NCBI GenBank assembly: GCA_023426545.1
Contig: JAFAAN010000061.1
Coordinates: forward strand, 1 to 64,000
DNA from: Pseudomonadota bacterium
Lineage (GTDB): Bacteria; Myxococcota; Myxococcia; Myxococcales; Myxococcaceae
Length of the DNA: 64,000 bases
Reading direction: 5' to 3'
Shown here: positions 26,988-35,267 of the stretch, one piece after another
Position numbering within the stretch: the stretch's first letter is position 1
Layout: every line of letters starts with the position of its first letter
Translations under genes and position numbers: made by a program
Notes under the pieces: model-generated
Seen by the model: only the letters and a program-made list of their open reading frames with translations
Database searches by the model: none
What the model was told of the DNA's origin: nothing

Positions 26988-27050
26988 CCGCGATGACATT
27001 GCCATTGCTCGCGGTAGAGGCTCCCACTCGCAGTTGCCACTGGAATTCCC

Positions 27051-28721
27051 ATGCAAACTCGTCGCAACACCCAACACTCGATGCTCGCGCTCGCGATGCT
27101 TGCCGGGTGTGGTGCCCCTGAGGCCCTGGATGCCAGTGGCGCCGCCAGCGCGGCGGCGCCGCTCGTCACCAGCTCCAAGCTGCTCCTCACCCCGGCCATG
27201 GTGCAGCCCGACGGCGCGAAGCCCGTCGCGGGCCCGTACCAGAACCTCTTCGACGAGCAGGCGCTCATCGGTGACCCGCGCTCCGCGCCTGGAGTCAAGC
27301 CGGTCACGACGTGGGGTGACGTCATCTATGACAACGCCGCCTACCCGATGGGGCTCATCATCGACCTGGGCGCTCAGTACGACATCACGGAGCTGGGCGT
27401 CTTCGACACCTATGGCGAAGGCACCGTCGACTTCGAGTTCGGCGCGCCCGGCGCCTGGACGCCGGTGTCGAGCATCCACCTGACGCTCTTCGAAGCCTGG
27501 CGGATGGCGCCCGTCGCCCAGCGCACCCGGTACGTCCACCTCACGCGGAGCCGCAACGCGGGCATGAACGAGGTCGTCATCTACGGCTCACCGGTGACGG
27601 GGGAGCCTCCGGCCAACCTCCCGCCCACGGTCTCCGCGGGAGCCGACCAGACGGTGGTGCTACCCAACACCACCGTGGCCCTCACCGGCACGGCGGCGGA
27701 CAGCGACGGAGCCATCGTGGCGCAGCAGTGGACCCAGGTCGGCGGCCCCGGCACCGCGGTCCTCACGGGTGCCTCGACGCTCTCCGCGACCGCCTCCGGG
27801 CTGGCGCAGGGGCTCTACGAGTTCGAGCTGACCGTGACGGATGACGACGGCGCCACCGCCAGCGCCAGGACGAAGGTCCACGTGGTGCCCGCGTCCACGG
27901 GCCGTGGCACCACGCAGGAGGTCTACAAGTCCGCCACGACGCCGGGCGGCTATGGCTACGTCGTCTACCTACCCCCGGGCTACGAGGCGGGCTCCAACTG
28001 GCCCGTCGTCTTCTTCCTCCACGGCATGGGTCAGCAAGGCAACGGCGGCACCAGCGAGTTGAAGAAGGTCCGTGACGAGGGCCCTCACGCCTACATCGAC
28101 CGGGAGGGGAAGGACTATCCCTTCATCCTCGTCTCTCCCCAGACGGCCAAGGATGGCTTCTGGAGCATGTATGAGGCCCAGCACCACCTGGACCCGTTCT
28201 TCGAGCACGTCCTCGGGAAGCTCAAGGCGGACAGGAAGCGCGTCTACCTGACGGGCCTCAGCATGGGCGGCGCGGGGACCTTCAACTACGCCTCGCTGTT
28301 CCCCTCGAAGCTCGCGGCCATCATCCCGGTCTGCAACGGCGGCTTCGGAGCAACCCCCGCGGATGCCCAGCGGATGGTCCAGGCGAACCTCCCCGTCTGG
28401 GGCTCCCACGCAGTGAACGATGACGCGGTCGTGTACACGGGGACGCGCGACTGGTTCACCTACCTGGGCCAGGCGATGGGCGGAACCGGCGGCGTCACGG
28501 ACACCCATACCTTCCCGAACCGCGCGCAGACGGCGTTCTTCCGGCCCGGCACCGGGAGCTGGGAGTGGATTGATGGGCAGACGAACACGGACCCGACGGG
28601 CGCGGAGCCTGCGCGCCCGGTGCTCTTCACCCTCTTCCATGATGGCGGCCACTACATCTGGGACCGGGTCTACAAGGAGCCCAAGGTGTTCGCCTGGATG
28701 CTGGCCCAGCAGCGCCCCTGA
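27051..28721 (+). CDS. Secreted lipoprotein esterase with discoidin-like and PKD domains
   Basis: A 556-residue multidomain lipoprotein (lipobox LAMLAGC, Cys20). Residues 40-180 form a discoidin-like beta domain (IIDLGAQYDITELGVFDTYG); residues 190-282 are a PKD domain (NLPPTVSAGADQTV to VTDDDGATA); residues 290-556 are an alpha/beta-hydrolase like feruloyl esterase/PHB-depolymerase relatives, with FFLHGMGQQG, GLSMGG (nucleophile Ser404) and a late HDGGHYIWD His. Probably exposed on the cell surface to de-esterify polysaccharide or polyester. Ribosome site weak. Confidence 0.82.
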   Translation: MQTRRNTQHSMLALAMLAGCGAPEALDASGAASAAAPLVTSSKLLLTPAMVQPDGAKPVAGPYQNLFDEQALIGDPRSAPGVKPVTTWGDVIYDNAAYPMGLIIDLGAQYDITELGVFDTYGEGTVDFEFGAPGAWTPVSSIHLTLFEAWRMAPVAQRTRYVHLTRSRNAGMNEVVIYGSPVTGEPPANLPPTVSAGADQTVVLPNTTVALTGTAADSDGAIVAQQWTQVGGPGTAVLTGASTLSATASGLAQGLYEFELTVTDDDGATASARTKVHVVPASTGRGTTQEVYKSATTPGGYGYVVYLPPGYEAGSNWPVVFFLHGMGQQGNGGTSELKKVRDEGPHAYIDREGKDYPFILVSPQTAKDGFWSMYEAQHHLDPFFEHVLGKLKADRKRVYLTGLSMGGAGTFNYASLFPSKLAAIIPVCNGGFGATPADAQRMVQANLPVWGSHAVNDDAVVYTGTRDWFTYLGQAMGGTGGVTDTHTFPNRAQTAFFRPGTGSWEWIDGQTNTDPTGAEPARPVLFTLFHDGGHYIWDRVYKEPKVFAWMLAQQRP

Positions 28722-28725
28722 GCGC

Positions 28726-28749
28726 GGCCACGCGCATCCGCGCGGGGCC
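28726..28749. terminator. Hairpin between convergent esterase and oligopeptidase genes
   Basis: GGCC-A-CGCGC (28726-28735) pairs with GCGCG-G-GGCC (28740-28749), one mismatch, loop ATCC. It fills the 30-base gap between two stop codons. Confidence 0.45.
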
Positions 28750-28751
28750 CC

Positions 28752-30833
28752 TCAGTCCATCAACTGCCGCGTCAGGTAGACGTGGTGCAGCGCCCACCGG
28801 CGCGCGTTGAGCAGCGGGTCGGCGTCGTTGGAGTGCCCCCCGTCGGTGTTCTCGTAATAGAGGTACGGCAGCCCCATGGCCTCCAACCGGGCCGCGAACT
28901 TGCGCGCGTGCCCCGGGTGGACGCGGTCGTCCTTCGTGTTCGTGGTGATGTACGGCATGGGGTAGCGCACGCCTTCGCGCAGGTTCTGGTAGGCGGAGTA
29001 CTTCGAGATGAACGCCGCGTCCTCCGGCACCTCGGGGTTGCCGTACTCGCCCACCCAGGACGCGCCCGCCGGCAGCTTGTGGTAGCGCATCATGTCGATG
29101 AGCGGGCTCTCGATGACGGCCGCGTTGAACAGCTCCGGGTGCTGCGTCATCGCCACGCTGGTGAGCACGCCGCCGTTGGAGCGGCCGTAGATGCCCATGC
29201 GGCGAGGCGAGGTCACCTTCCGCCGCACGAGGTCTCGCATCACCGCCGCGAAGTCGTCGAACGCGCGCTGGCGGTGCTCGCGCAGGGCCGTCTGGTGCCA
29301 GCGGGGACCGAACTCGCCGCCGCCCCGGATGTTGGCGACGACGTAGGCGCCGCCGCGCTCCATCCACAACTTGCCCTCCTCCGGCAGGTAGACGGGCGGC
29401 TTGGACACCTGGAAGCCGCCGTAGCCATACACCAGCGTCGGCGTGGTGCCGTCGAGCTTCCGCGCCTTCGGCCGCACCAGGAAGTACGGAATCCGCGTGC
29501 CGTCCTTCGACTGCGTCCAGTACTGGTCCACCCGGAGCTTCGAGGCATCGAAGCGCGCGGGCAGCGACTTCACCTTCTTCACCGTCGCCGCCTTCGCATC
29601 CGCCAGCCACAGCGACGTCGGTTCGAGGAACCCCTGCGTCATCACGAAGAGCCGGTCATGCGATGCGCTCGTCGCGGTGATGGCCACCGAGGCGTTCCCC
29701 GGCAGCGCCAGACGCTTGCGGCTCCAGCGGTTCTTCGACGGCGTGTAGACATCCAGCGCGCCCTTCACGTCCTCGTACAGGCTCACCAGCACCCGGCCAC
29801 GCGTGGCGGCCACGGACTCGATGGCCTGACGCGGCCCGGGCTGGAAGAGGAGCGCGGGCTTCGCCGCCGCCGGGTCCTCCTTCAGCGCCGCCAGCGGGTA
29901 CGCCAGCAGCGCGCCCTGCTTGAAGCGGCCCCAGTCCTCCTCGATGGTGAAGATGACCTGCCCCTCCACGAAGGCCTGGATGGAGGCCTTCCGGGGGAAG
30001 GGGAGCCGGACGGGCGCCGCGTCCCCCAGCAGGTAGAACTCCGACTCGAAGAACGTCACCGCGCGGTTGACCAGCACCGCCTGGAGCGCGCCCTCCGCGT
30101 CCCGCAAGGGGATGGGCGTCGCGGAGACGTCCGTGCGCTCACCCCGGTAGGCTTCCCGCGCCTCCGCGAGCGGCGTGCCTCGCGTCCAGCGCTTGAGCAC
30201 GAACGGATAGCCCGACTCGGTGAGCGTCCCACCCCAGTCTCGCCCCACCAGCAGCGTGTCCGCGTCCAACCAGGCGGCGGACAGCTTCCCCTCGGGGACC
30301 TGGAAGCCACCTTCCACGAAGCGCTTCGCCGTGGCGTCGAACTCGCGCAGCTCGACGGCGTCCTTGCCACCATTCGACAGCGAGACGAGACACTGCCGGT
30401 CCGCCGGGGGCAGGCAGTTGCTGCCCTTCCATATCCAGTTGGCCTGCTCGGACTTCGCCAGGGCGTCCACGTCCAGCACCGTCTCCCACGGTGTCCGGGC
30501 GCCCACGTAGCCCTCCAGCGAGGCGTGCCGCCACACGCCGCGGGGGTTGCTCCGGTCCTGCCAGAAGTTGTCCACCCCACCCGCCCGGAAGCGCGGCGTG
30601 GGAATCCGGTCGGTGGAGGTGAGCATCTCGAGCGCCTCCGCGTGGAAGGTTTCGAAGCGCGGGTCCTTCTCCAGCACCGCGAGCGTCCGCGCGTTCTGGG
30701 CCTGGACCCATTCGAGCGCCCGGGCACCCTGGACCTCTTCGAGCCACAGGAAGGGGTCGGGCGCCTCCTCCGCCTTCGCCGCGGAGGTGGTCAGCAGCCC
30801 GGTCAGCAACGACGCCACGTACGCCCTTCTCAT
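28752..30833 (-). CDS. Exported prolyl oligopeptidase-family serine peptidase (S9)
   Basis: A 693-residue S9 peptidase with signal peptide MRRAYVASLLTGLLTTSAAKA. Residues 25-410 form the beta-propeller; the hydrolase domain has nucleophile Ser552 in GRSNGG, Asp635 in TKDDRVHP and His667 in DGGHSND. YGYGGF and NIRGGGEFG are family signatures. It cleaves small peptides after Pro or another residue in the periplasm or outside. The start at 30833 is chosen because it gives the signal peptide and has GAGG upstream. Confidence 0.9.
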   Translation of the reverse strand: MRRAYVASLLTGLLTTSAAKAEEAPDPFLWLEEVQGARALEWVQAQNARTLAVLEKDPRFETFHAEALEMLTSTDRIPTPRFRAGGVDNFWQDRSNPRGVWRHASLEGYVGARTPWETVLDVDALAKSEQANWIWKGSNCLPPADRQCLVSLSNGGKDAVELREFDATAKRFVEGGFQVPEGKLSAAWLDADTLLVGRDWGGTLTESGYPFVLKRWTRGTPLAEAREAYRGERTDVSATPIPLRDAEGALQAVLVNRAVTFFESEFYLLGDAAPVRLPFPRKASIQAFVEGQVIFTIEEDWGRFKQGALLAYPLAALKEDPAAAKPALLFQPGPRQAIESVAATRGRVLVSLYEDVKGALDVYTPSKNRWSRKRLALPGNASVAITATSASHDRLFVMTQGFLEPTSLWLADAKAATVKKVKSLPARFDASKLRVDQYWTQSKDGTRIPYFLVRPKARKLDGTTPTLVYGYGGFQVSKPPVYLPEEGKLWMERGGAYVVANIRGGGEFGPRWHQTALREHRQRAFDDFAAVMRDLVRRKVTSPRRMGIYGRSNGGVLTSVAMTQHPELFNAAVIESPLIDMMRYHKLPAGASWVGEYGNPEVPEDAAFISKYSAYQNLREGVRYPMPYITTNTKDDRVHPGHARKFAARLEAMGLPYLYYENTDGGHSNDADPLLNARRWALHHVYLTRQLMD

Positions 30834-30958
30834 GTCCTCATCTCCCGATGCGCGAGGTGGCCCACCAACAGACCGGGCCCCCTCCCATTCCCTCGGTATT
30901 GGCGCCGGCCTCGTGAGTGCATTGCATCGGGACTGGCGGTGATGCCCCGCGAGGGAGT

Positions 30959-32764
30959 ATGGGTCCCGCACACACGTCCCTGGGAGCGGCCGAGCTCCTC
31001 GCGCGTGAACACCAGGAGCCGAAGCAGGTGGCGACAACAGGACCCGTCGACAAGGGCGAGAAGCTGCTGCCGTGGGTGGGCGCGGCGCTCGGGGTGTTGT
31101 GGTTCCTCGCCGCGGGAGGCGGACCGACGCTCGACCCAACCCATCTGGACTGGATGGGCGCGGGGGACCCGGCGCAGCATGTGCTCGGGTGGCTCCACTT
31201 CCGGGATGCTTCGTGGGGCTTCCCCCTGGGCCGCACGCCCAGCCTCATGCACCCGCACGTCATGACGGTGGGCTTCTCCGACGCCAACCCCTGGGTGTCA
31301 TTGGTGCTCAAGCCGTTCTCCCGCTGGCTGCCGCGGGACTTCCAGTTCGTCGGGCCCTGGCTGGCGCTGTGCCTGGCGCTCCAGGGCTGGATGGCCGTGA
31401 AGCTGATGGGCGTCTTCACGCGCCAGCCGCTCCAGCGCGTGCTGGGCGCGGTGTTCTTCGTCACGGCGCCGGTGCTCCTCTTCCGCTCCGGGCACGACAC
31501 GCTCTGCGCGCACTGGATGCTGACCGCGATGCTCTGGCTGAACCTGCGCCCGCGAGAAGACGCCCGCGCCGCGCACCGCTCGCTGCGGTGGGCGCTGCTG
31601 CTCAACCTGCTCGCCGCGGGGACGCACCCGTACCTGACGGTCATGGTCTTCGCGCTCAGCGTGGCGCTGCTCGTCCAGGCGCGGAGGGAGGGACACCTGT
31701 CCTGGGGCGCCACCGGTGGCGTGTCCCTGGGCCTGGGCCTCGCCGTGGCCCTGCCCTTCTTCGCGTTCGGCTACCTGGGCCAGGGCGTGAGCACGGGCGC
31801 CAGCGGCTTCGGCTTCTACAGCGCGGACCTGCTCACGTTCATCAACCCCCTGGGCTGGTCCCGCCTGTTGCCTGCGCTGCCCACCGGCGCCGGCCAGTAC
31901 GAGGGCTTCGGCTACCTGGGTACGGGCGCGCTCGCCCTGGGGGTCGCGGGGCTGCTCGGATGGCTGTCGGGTGGCATGCCGCGAGACTGGAACCGGGTGA
32001 AGCCCCTGCTGCCCCTGGTGCTGGTGGCGCTCGCCATGGCCGTGCTCGGCTTCTCGTCGACGATGACGGTGGCGGGCCGGACGGTGCTGACCATGCGCAA
32101 GCTGATGGAGCCCGTCATGCCGATGCTCGGAGCCTTCCGCGCGTCGGGCCGCTTCGTCTGGCCCCTCTACTACCTGCTGCTGACGGGCATCCTCGCGCTC
32201 GTCCTGTGGCGCTGGCGGCAGCGGCCCGGCGTGGCCACGGCCCTGCTGCTGGGCGCGGTGGCGCTCCAGCTCGTGGACGCTCCCGACGTGTGGGCGCGGA
32301 CGCGGTTCGTGGGCGCGCCCTGGCCACGGCTGCAGGCGACAGCGTGGGAACAGCTCGACACGTCCTACCGGTACGTCACGCTGGTGCCGCCCGTCATCCA
32401 CGGCTCGCAGATGCCCTGCGTGGAGAACACCTTCCCGGAGAACACCTACGTGCGCTTTGGCGACCTCGCCTACCGCCAGGGCCTGACGACCAACAGCGGC
32501 TACTCCGCCCGGCTCGACGAGCCTCGCGTGGCCCAGGTCTGCGCCACGCTCATCGACGACGTCGAGCACGGCCGCCTCGCGGAGGACACCCTCTACGTGG
32601 TCGACGCGGCGAAGCTGCCGCTCTTCCAGCGCCTGGAAGACCGCGTCACCTGCGGCGTCGTGGACGGCTACACCGTGTGCGTGGCGGCGCGGGAGGGACG
32701 CTTCCGCGAAGCCCTGAAGCTGGCGCAGCAAGTCCCCGTGCCCTCGGCGAACAACCCTCCCTGA
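30959..32764 (+). CDS. Polytopic GT-C-like membrane protein
   Basis: A 601-residue protein with roughly 12 hydrophobic segments between 30 and 430 and a soluble C-terminal domain of about 170 residues containing several Cys (QMPCVENTF, VAQVCATL, VTCGVVDGY). An early acidic loop (THLDWMGAGDPAQHVLGW) and a HDTLCAHWML segment recall GT-C glycosyltransferases, which use a polyprenyl-phosphate sugar on the periplasmic face. I cannot assign the sugar. The start at 30959 has GAGG upstream; GTG 31028 with AGGAG is an alternative. Twelve bases separate it from the dioxygenase gene. Confidence 0.6.
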   Translation: MGPAHTSLGAAELLAREHQEPKQVATTGPVDKGEKLLPWVGAALGVLWFLAAGGGPTLDPTHLDWMGAGDPAQHVLGWLHFRDASWGFPLGRTPSLMHPHVMTVGFSDANPWVSLVLKPFSRWLPRDFQFVGPWLALCLALQGWMAVKLMGVFTRQPLQRVLGAVFFVTAPVLLFRSGHDTLCAHWMLTAMLWLNLRPREDARAAHRSLRWALLLNLLAAGTHPYLTVMVFALSVALLVQARREGHLSWGATGGVSLGLGLAVALPFFAFGYLGQGVSTGASGFGFYSADLLTFINPLGWSRLLPALPTGAGQYEGFGYLGTGALALGVAGLLGWLSGGMPRDWNRVKPLLPLVLVALAMAVLGFSSTMTVAGRTVLTMRKLMEPVMPMLGAFRASGRFVWPLYYLLLTGILALVLWRWRQRPGVATALLLGAVALQLVDAPDVWARTRFVGAPWPRLQATAWEQLDTSYRYVTLVPPVIHGSQMPCVENTFPENTYVRFGDLAYRQGLTTNSGYSARLDEPRVAQVCATLIDDVEHGRLAEDTLYVVDAAKLPLFQRLEDRVTCGVVDGYTVCVAAREGRFREALKLAQQVPVPSANNPP

Positions 32765-32775
32765 GTCCAACCGCC

Positions 32776-33507
32776 ATGAGCTTCCAGCCCCCCATCATCC
32801 CCGCGACCGAAGTCCCCACGGCGCTGCGCGACCGTGGCTACGCCGTGCTCAGCCGTGACGGGCTCTGCGAGCTCGCCGGGGTCGACGCCTCCGCGCTGCA
32901 CGCGCTGGAGCCTTCCTGGAACGACCTGCCCCTGGACGGCTTCCTCCGGGACGGAGGCCGCTACCGCTCGCGGCGCCACTCGTGCTTCATCGTGGATGGC
33001 GCGTCGGTGACGCAAGCGCCCCACCGCGCCCACTGGCAGCCGGTGGAGTACAACGCGCTCCACGGCGGACTCGAGCGCTGGTTCGAGCCCGTGCGGCCGG
33101 ACGTCGTGTCACAGCCCGCCTGGACGACGTTGATTCAAGGCCTCGCCACGTGCTGCTCCCGCCTCGCGGGCGAGCGCCCCTGGTACGTCGAGGCGCACCA
33201 GTTCCGCATCGACACCACGGATGGCATCGGCCGGCCAACGCCGGAGGGCGCGCACCGTGACGGCGTGGACTTCGTCGTGGTGGTGCTCGTGGGCCGCCAG
33301 GGCATCAAGGGCGGCGAGACGCGCGTCTTCGAGGCCGACGGTCCCACCGGGCTGCGCTTCACGCTGACCGAGCCCTGGTCCGCCCTGCTGCTCGATGACG
33401 CCCGCGTGATTCACGAGAGCACGCCCATCCAGCCGATGGACGGGCCAGGGCACCGGGACACGCTGGTGCTCACGTTCCGGGCCGGGGGATTCCAGGGCCC
33501 CGAGTAG
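32776..33507 (+). CDS. 2-oxoglutarate/Fe(II) dioxygenase (BsmA/IDO family)
   Basis: A 243-residue protein of the 2OG-Fe_Oxy_2 family. Iron ligands fit His160-x-Asp162 (EGAHRDGVDF) and His213 (ARVIHESTP); Arg227 in GHRDTLVLTFR suits 2-oxoglutarate binding. Family members include L-isoleucine 4-hydroxylase and the biofilm protein BsmA, so hydroxylation of a free amino acid or small envelope metabolite is a reasonable guess. It is closely linked to the GT-C-like gene and probably co-transcribed. Confidence 0.8.
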   Translation: MSFQPPIIPATEVPTALRDRGYAVLSRDGLCELAGVDASALHALEPSWNDLPLDGFLRDGGRYRSRRHSCFIVDGASVTQAPHRAHWQPVEYNALHGGLERWFEPVRPDVVSQPAWTTLIQGLATCCSRLAGERPWYVEAHQFRIDTTDGIGRPTPEGAHRDGVDFVVVVLVGRQGIKGGETRVFEADGPTGLRFTLTEPWSALLLDDARVIHESTPIQPMDGPGHRDTLVLTFRAGGFQGPE

Positions 33508-33574
33508 CGCGCAGCGCGCGTCCATGCGTGCGCGCTGGGCGCCCCGCGCTCCATCCAGCAGGTCGAGCCTGACA

Positions 33575-33606
33575 AGCTCACTGTTCTCTAGTCGATACAG
33601 TGAGCT
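33575..33606. promoter_or_regulatory. Perfect 10-bp inverted repeat upstream of acyltransferase gene
   Basis: AGCTCACTGT (33575-33584) and ACAGTGAGCT (33597-33606) flank 12 bases (TCTCTAGTCGAT). The 32-base element is AT-richer than its surroundings and lies 57 bases before the next start. It could be a repressor operator or the terminator of the preceding operon; the absence of a T-tract favours an operator. Confidence 0.5.
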
Positions 33607-33662
33607 GCGCTGCCCACCGCGGCGACGCAGTCCCTCAACCCGGCAGAACTACGCTGTGAGGC

Positions 33663-34697
33663 GTGGCGACCGCCGGACGCATCCCCCTGTTCGAGAACGT
33701 GCGCGGCATCCTCATCCTCCTGGTGGTGATGGGGCATGCGCTCGAACCACTCCTGGGGCGCGAGCCGCTGGCACGGGCGCTCTATTCGGGCCTGTACCTG
33801 TTCCACATCCCCGCCTTCGCCTTTCTCTCCGGCCATCTGTCGCGCGCGGACTCGGGCCCGAAGGCGCTGGGAGCCATCGCGTGGGGGCTGCTCGCGCCGC
33901 TGGCCGTGTTCCAGGGGCTGTATGTCGCCTTCGACGCGTGGGTGCTCGGGCGCGGCTGGAGCCTGCACTGGCTGATGCAGCCGTACTGGCTGCTGTGGTT
34001 CCTGCTGAGCCTCGCGAGCTGGCGCCTGTCGCTGCCGCTGCTCCTGCGCCTGCCGAGGCCGCTGGTGTGGGCCGTGGCGCTGTCGCTCGGTGCGGGCCTG
34101 CTGCCCTGGGTGGGCTACCCGTTCAGCCTGTCGCGGACGCTCGTGTTCCTCCCCTGCTTCGTCGCGGGCCACTTGATGCCCAGGGAGTGGCTGCTGGCAC
34201 CCGCCCCGGACCGCACACGGAACGGGGTGCTCGCGGCGGTCCTCGTCGTAGGACTTGGCGCCGCCGTGTGGGCGATGGCCACGGGCCTTCTGCCAGCCCC
34301 CGCCCCTCAGTGGCTTTACGGGAGCAGTGGCTATGCCCCGCTCGGGACCACCGCGCTCACCGGCATGGCGGCGCGGCTGGTGCTCCTGGGCGGCGCGCTG
34401 GCGCTGACGTGGGCGCTCTTCACGCTCAGCCCCCGCGGTGAGAGCGCGCTCACTCGGTTCGGTGGGCGGAGCCTGGTGCCCTTCCTCCTCCACGGGTTCG
34501 TCTTGCGCGGAGGCGAAGCCGCCGGCGCGTTCTCACACCTCCACGGGACGGTGGGCGTCGCCATCCTGCTCCTGGCCGGGTTGCTGCTCGCGGTGATGCT
34601 GGGCCTGCCGCGGGTGGCACAGGCCACACGTTTCTTGTGGGAGCCTCGGTCGCTCTTCCAGCGGCCCCGTGACGCCGTGCCCGGCCTGGGACACTGA
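33663..34697 (+). CDS. Acyltransferase 3 family membrane protein
   Basis: A 344-residue membrane protein with ten hydrophobic segments. It opens with FENVRGILILLVVMGHALEPL, in which Arg and His (VRG...MGH) are the catalytic-region signature of acyltransferase 3/OafA-like proteins; FHIPAFAFLSGHLS continues it. These enzymes O-acylate sugars or lipids of the envelope. The start is a GTG with GTGAGG immediately upstream. It may be regulated through the inverted repeat just ahead. Confidence 0.82.
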   Translation: MATAGRIPLFENVRGILILLVVMGHALEPLLGREPLARALYSGLYLFHIPAFAFLSGHLSRADSGPKALGAIAWGLLAPLAVFQGLYVAFDAWVLGRGWSLHWLMQPYWLLWFLLSLASWRLSLPLLLRLPRPLVWAVALSLGAGLLPWVGYPFSLSRTLVFLPCFVAGHLMPREWLLAPAPDRTRNGVLAAVLVVGLGAAVWAMATGLLPAPAPQWLYGSSGYAPLGTTALTGMAARLVLLGGALALTWALFTLSPRGESALTRFGGRSLVPFLLHGFVLRGGEAAGAFSHLHGTVGVAILLLAGLLLAVMLGLPRVAQATRFLWEPRSLFQRPRDAVPGLGH

Positions 34698-35018
34698 ACG
34701 AAGCGCGACCACCCCAGAGGCGCGAGGCAGGCGGGTGGAGCCGCCTCCTTCATGGGGGCTGGGCCTGCCCGGGCAGGGCGAGCAGCAAGGCTGCGAGCGT
34801 CCGAGCAACGCCACACAGCGGGCCCATCCCATCCCCTCCCCACCTGCACACCGCGATGGAGCCACGACGCTGGGGCTTGGGTCTGCTCTTTCCTGAAAAC
34901 GCCATTGCCCTCGGGCGAGGTCCACACCCCTTGGGCAAGGAGGGACGCCGTGCGTGGGCTGCCGAAACACCCCGGGCGAGCGCATCTTTCCCCGAGGAAG
35001 AAAACCGAGGAGGGCGTC
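34698..35018. other. Intergenic region with no recognised gene
   Basis: These 321 bases contain a CCTGCCCGGGCAGG palindrome (34764-34777), probably the acyltransferase terminator, and otherwise nothing I can support. The promoter for the PRC-like gene must lie in its right half. Confidence 0.45.
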
Positions 35019-35267
35019 ATGTGGGATCCGGGTGAGCTGCGGGAGGGCATGGCCGTGAGAGACGAGCACGGGAGGAGGCTCGGCACGGTGGTGCATATCG
35101 GCGACACGCACTTCGAGCTGGAGCAGGGCTGGCCGCCCAGCCGCGACTTCATGGTGAGCTTCCACCTGGTGGCGCGCGTGGACCATGGAGAGGTGTTCCT
35201 GCATCCCGGCCACGGCGCCTCCGTCCCCACCGAGGACGAGGAGTTCGATAGCGGCGCGTCGATATGA
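35019..35267 (+). CDS. Small PRC-barrel-like protein, paralogue of the 9111-9476 product
   Basis: An 82-residue protein with GAGGAGGG five bases upstream of the ATG. ELREGMAVRDEHGRRLGTVV and HIGDTHFELEQG repeat the L-x-x-G-x-x-VRDE-x-G-x-x-LG-x-V-x-x-IG pattern of the protein upstream of dapD. The acidic tail (TEDEEFDSGAS) is distinct. Resembles a DUF2171/PRC-barrel domain; role unknown. Its stop abuts the stop of the opposing gene. Confidence 0.7.
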   Translation: MWDPGELREGMAVRDEHGRRLGTVVHIGDTHFELEQGWPPSRDFMVSFHLVARVDHGEVFLHPGHGASVPTEDEEFDSGASI

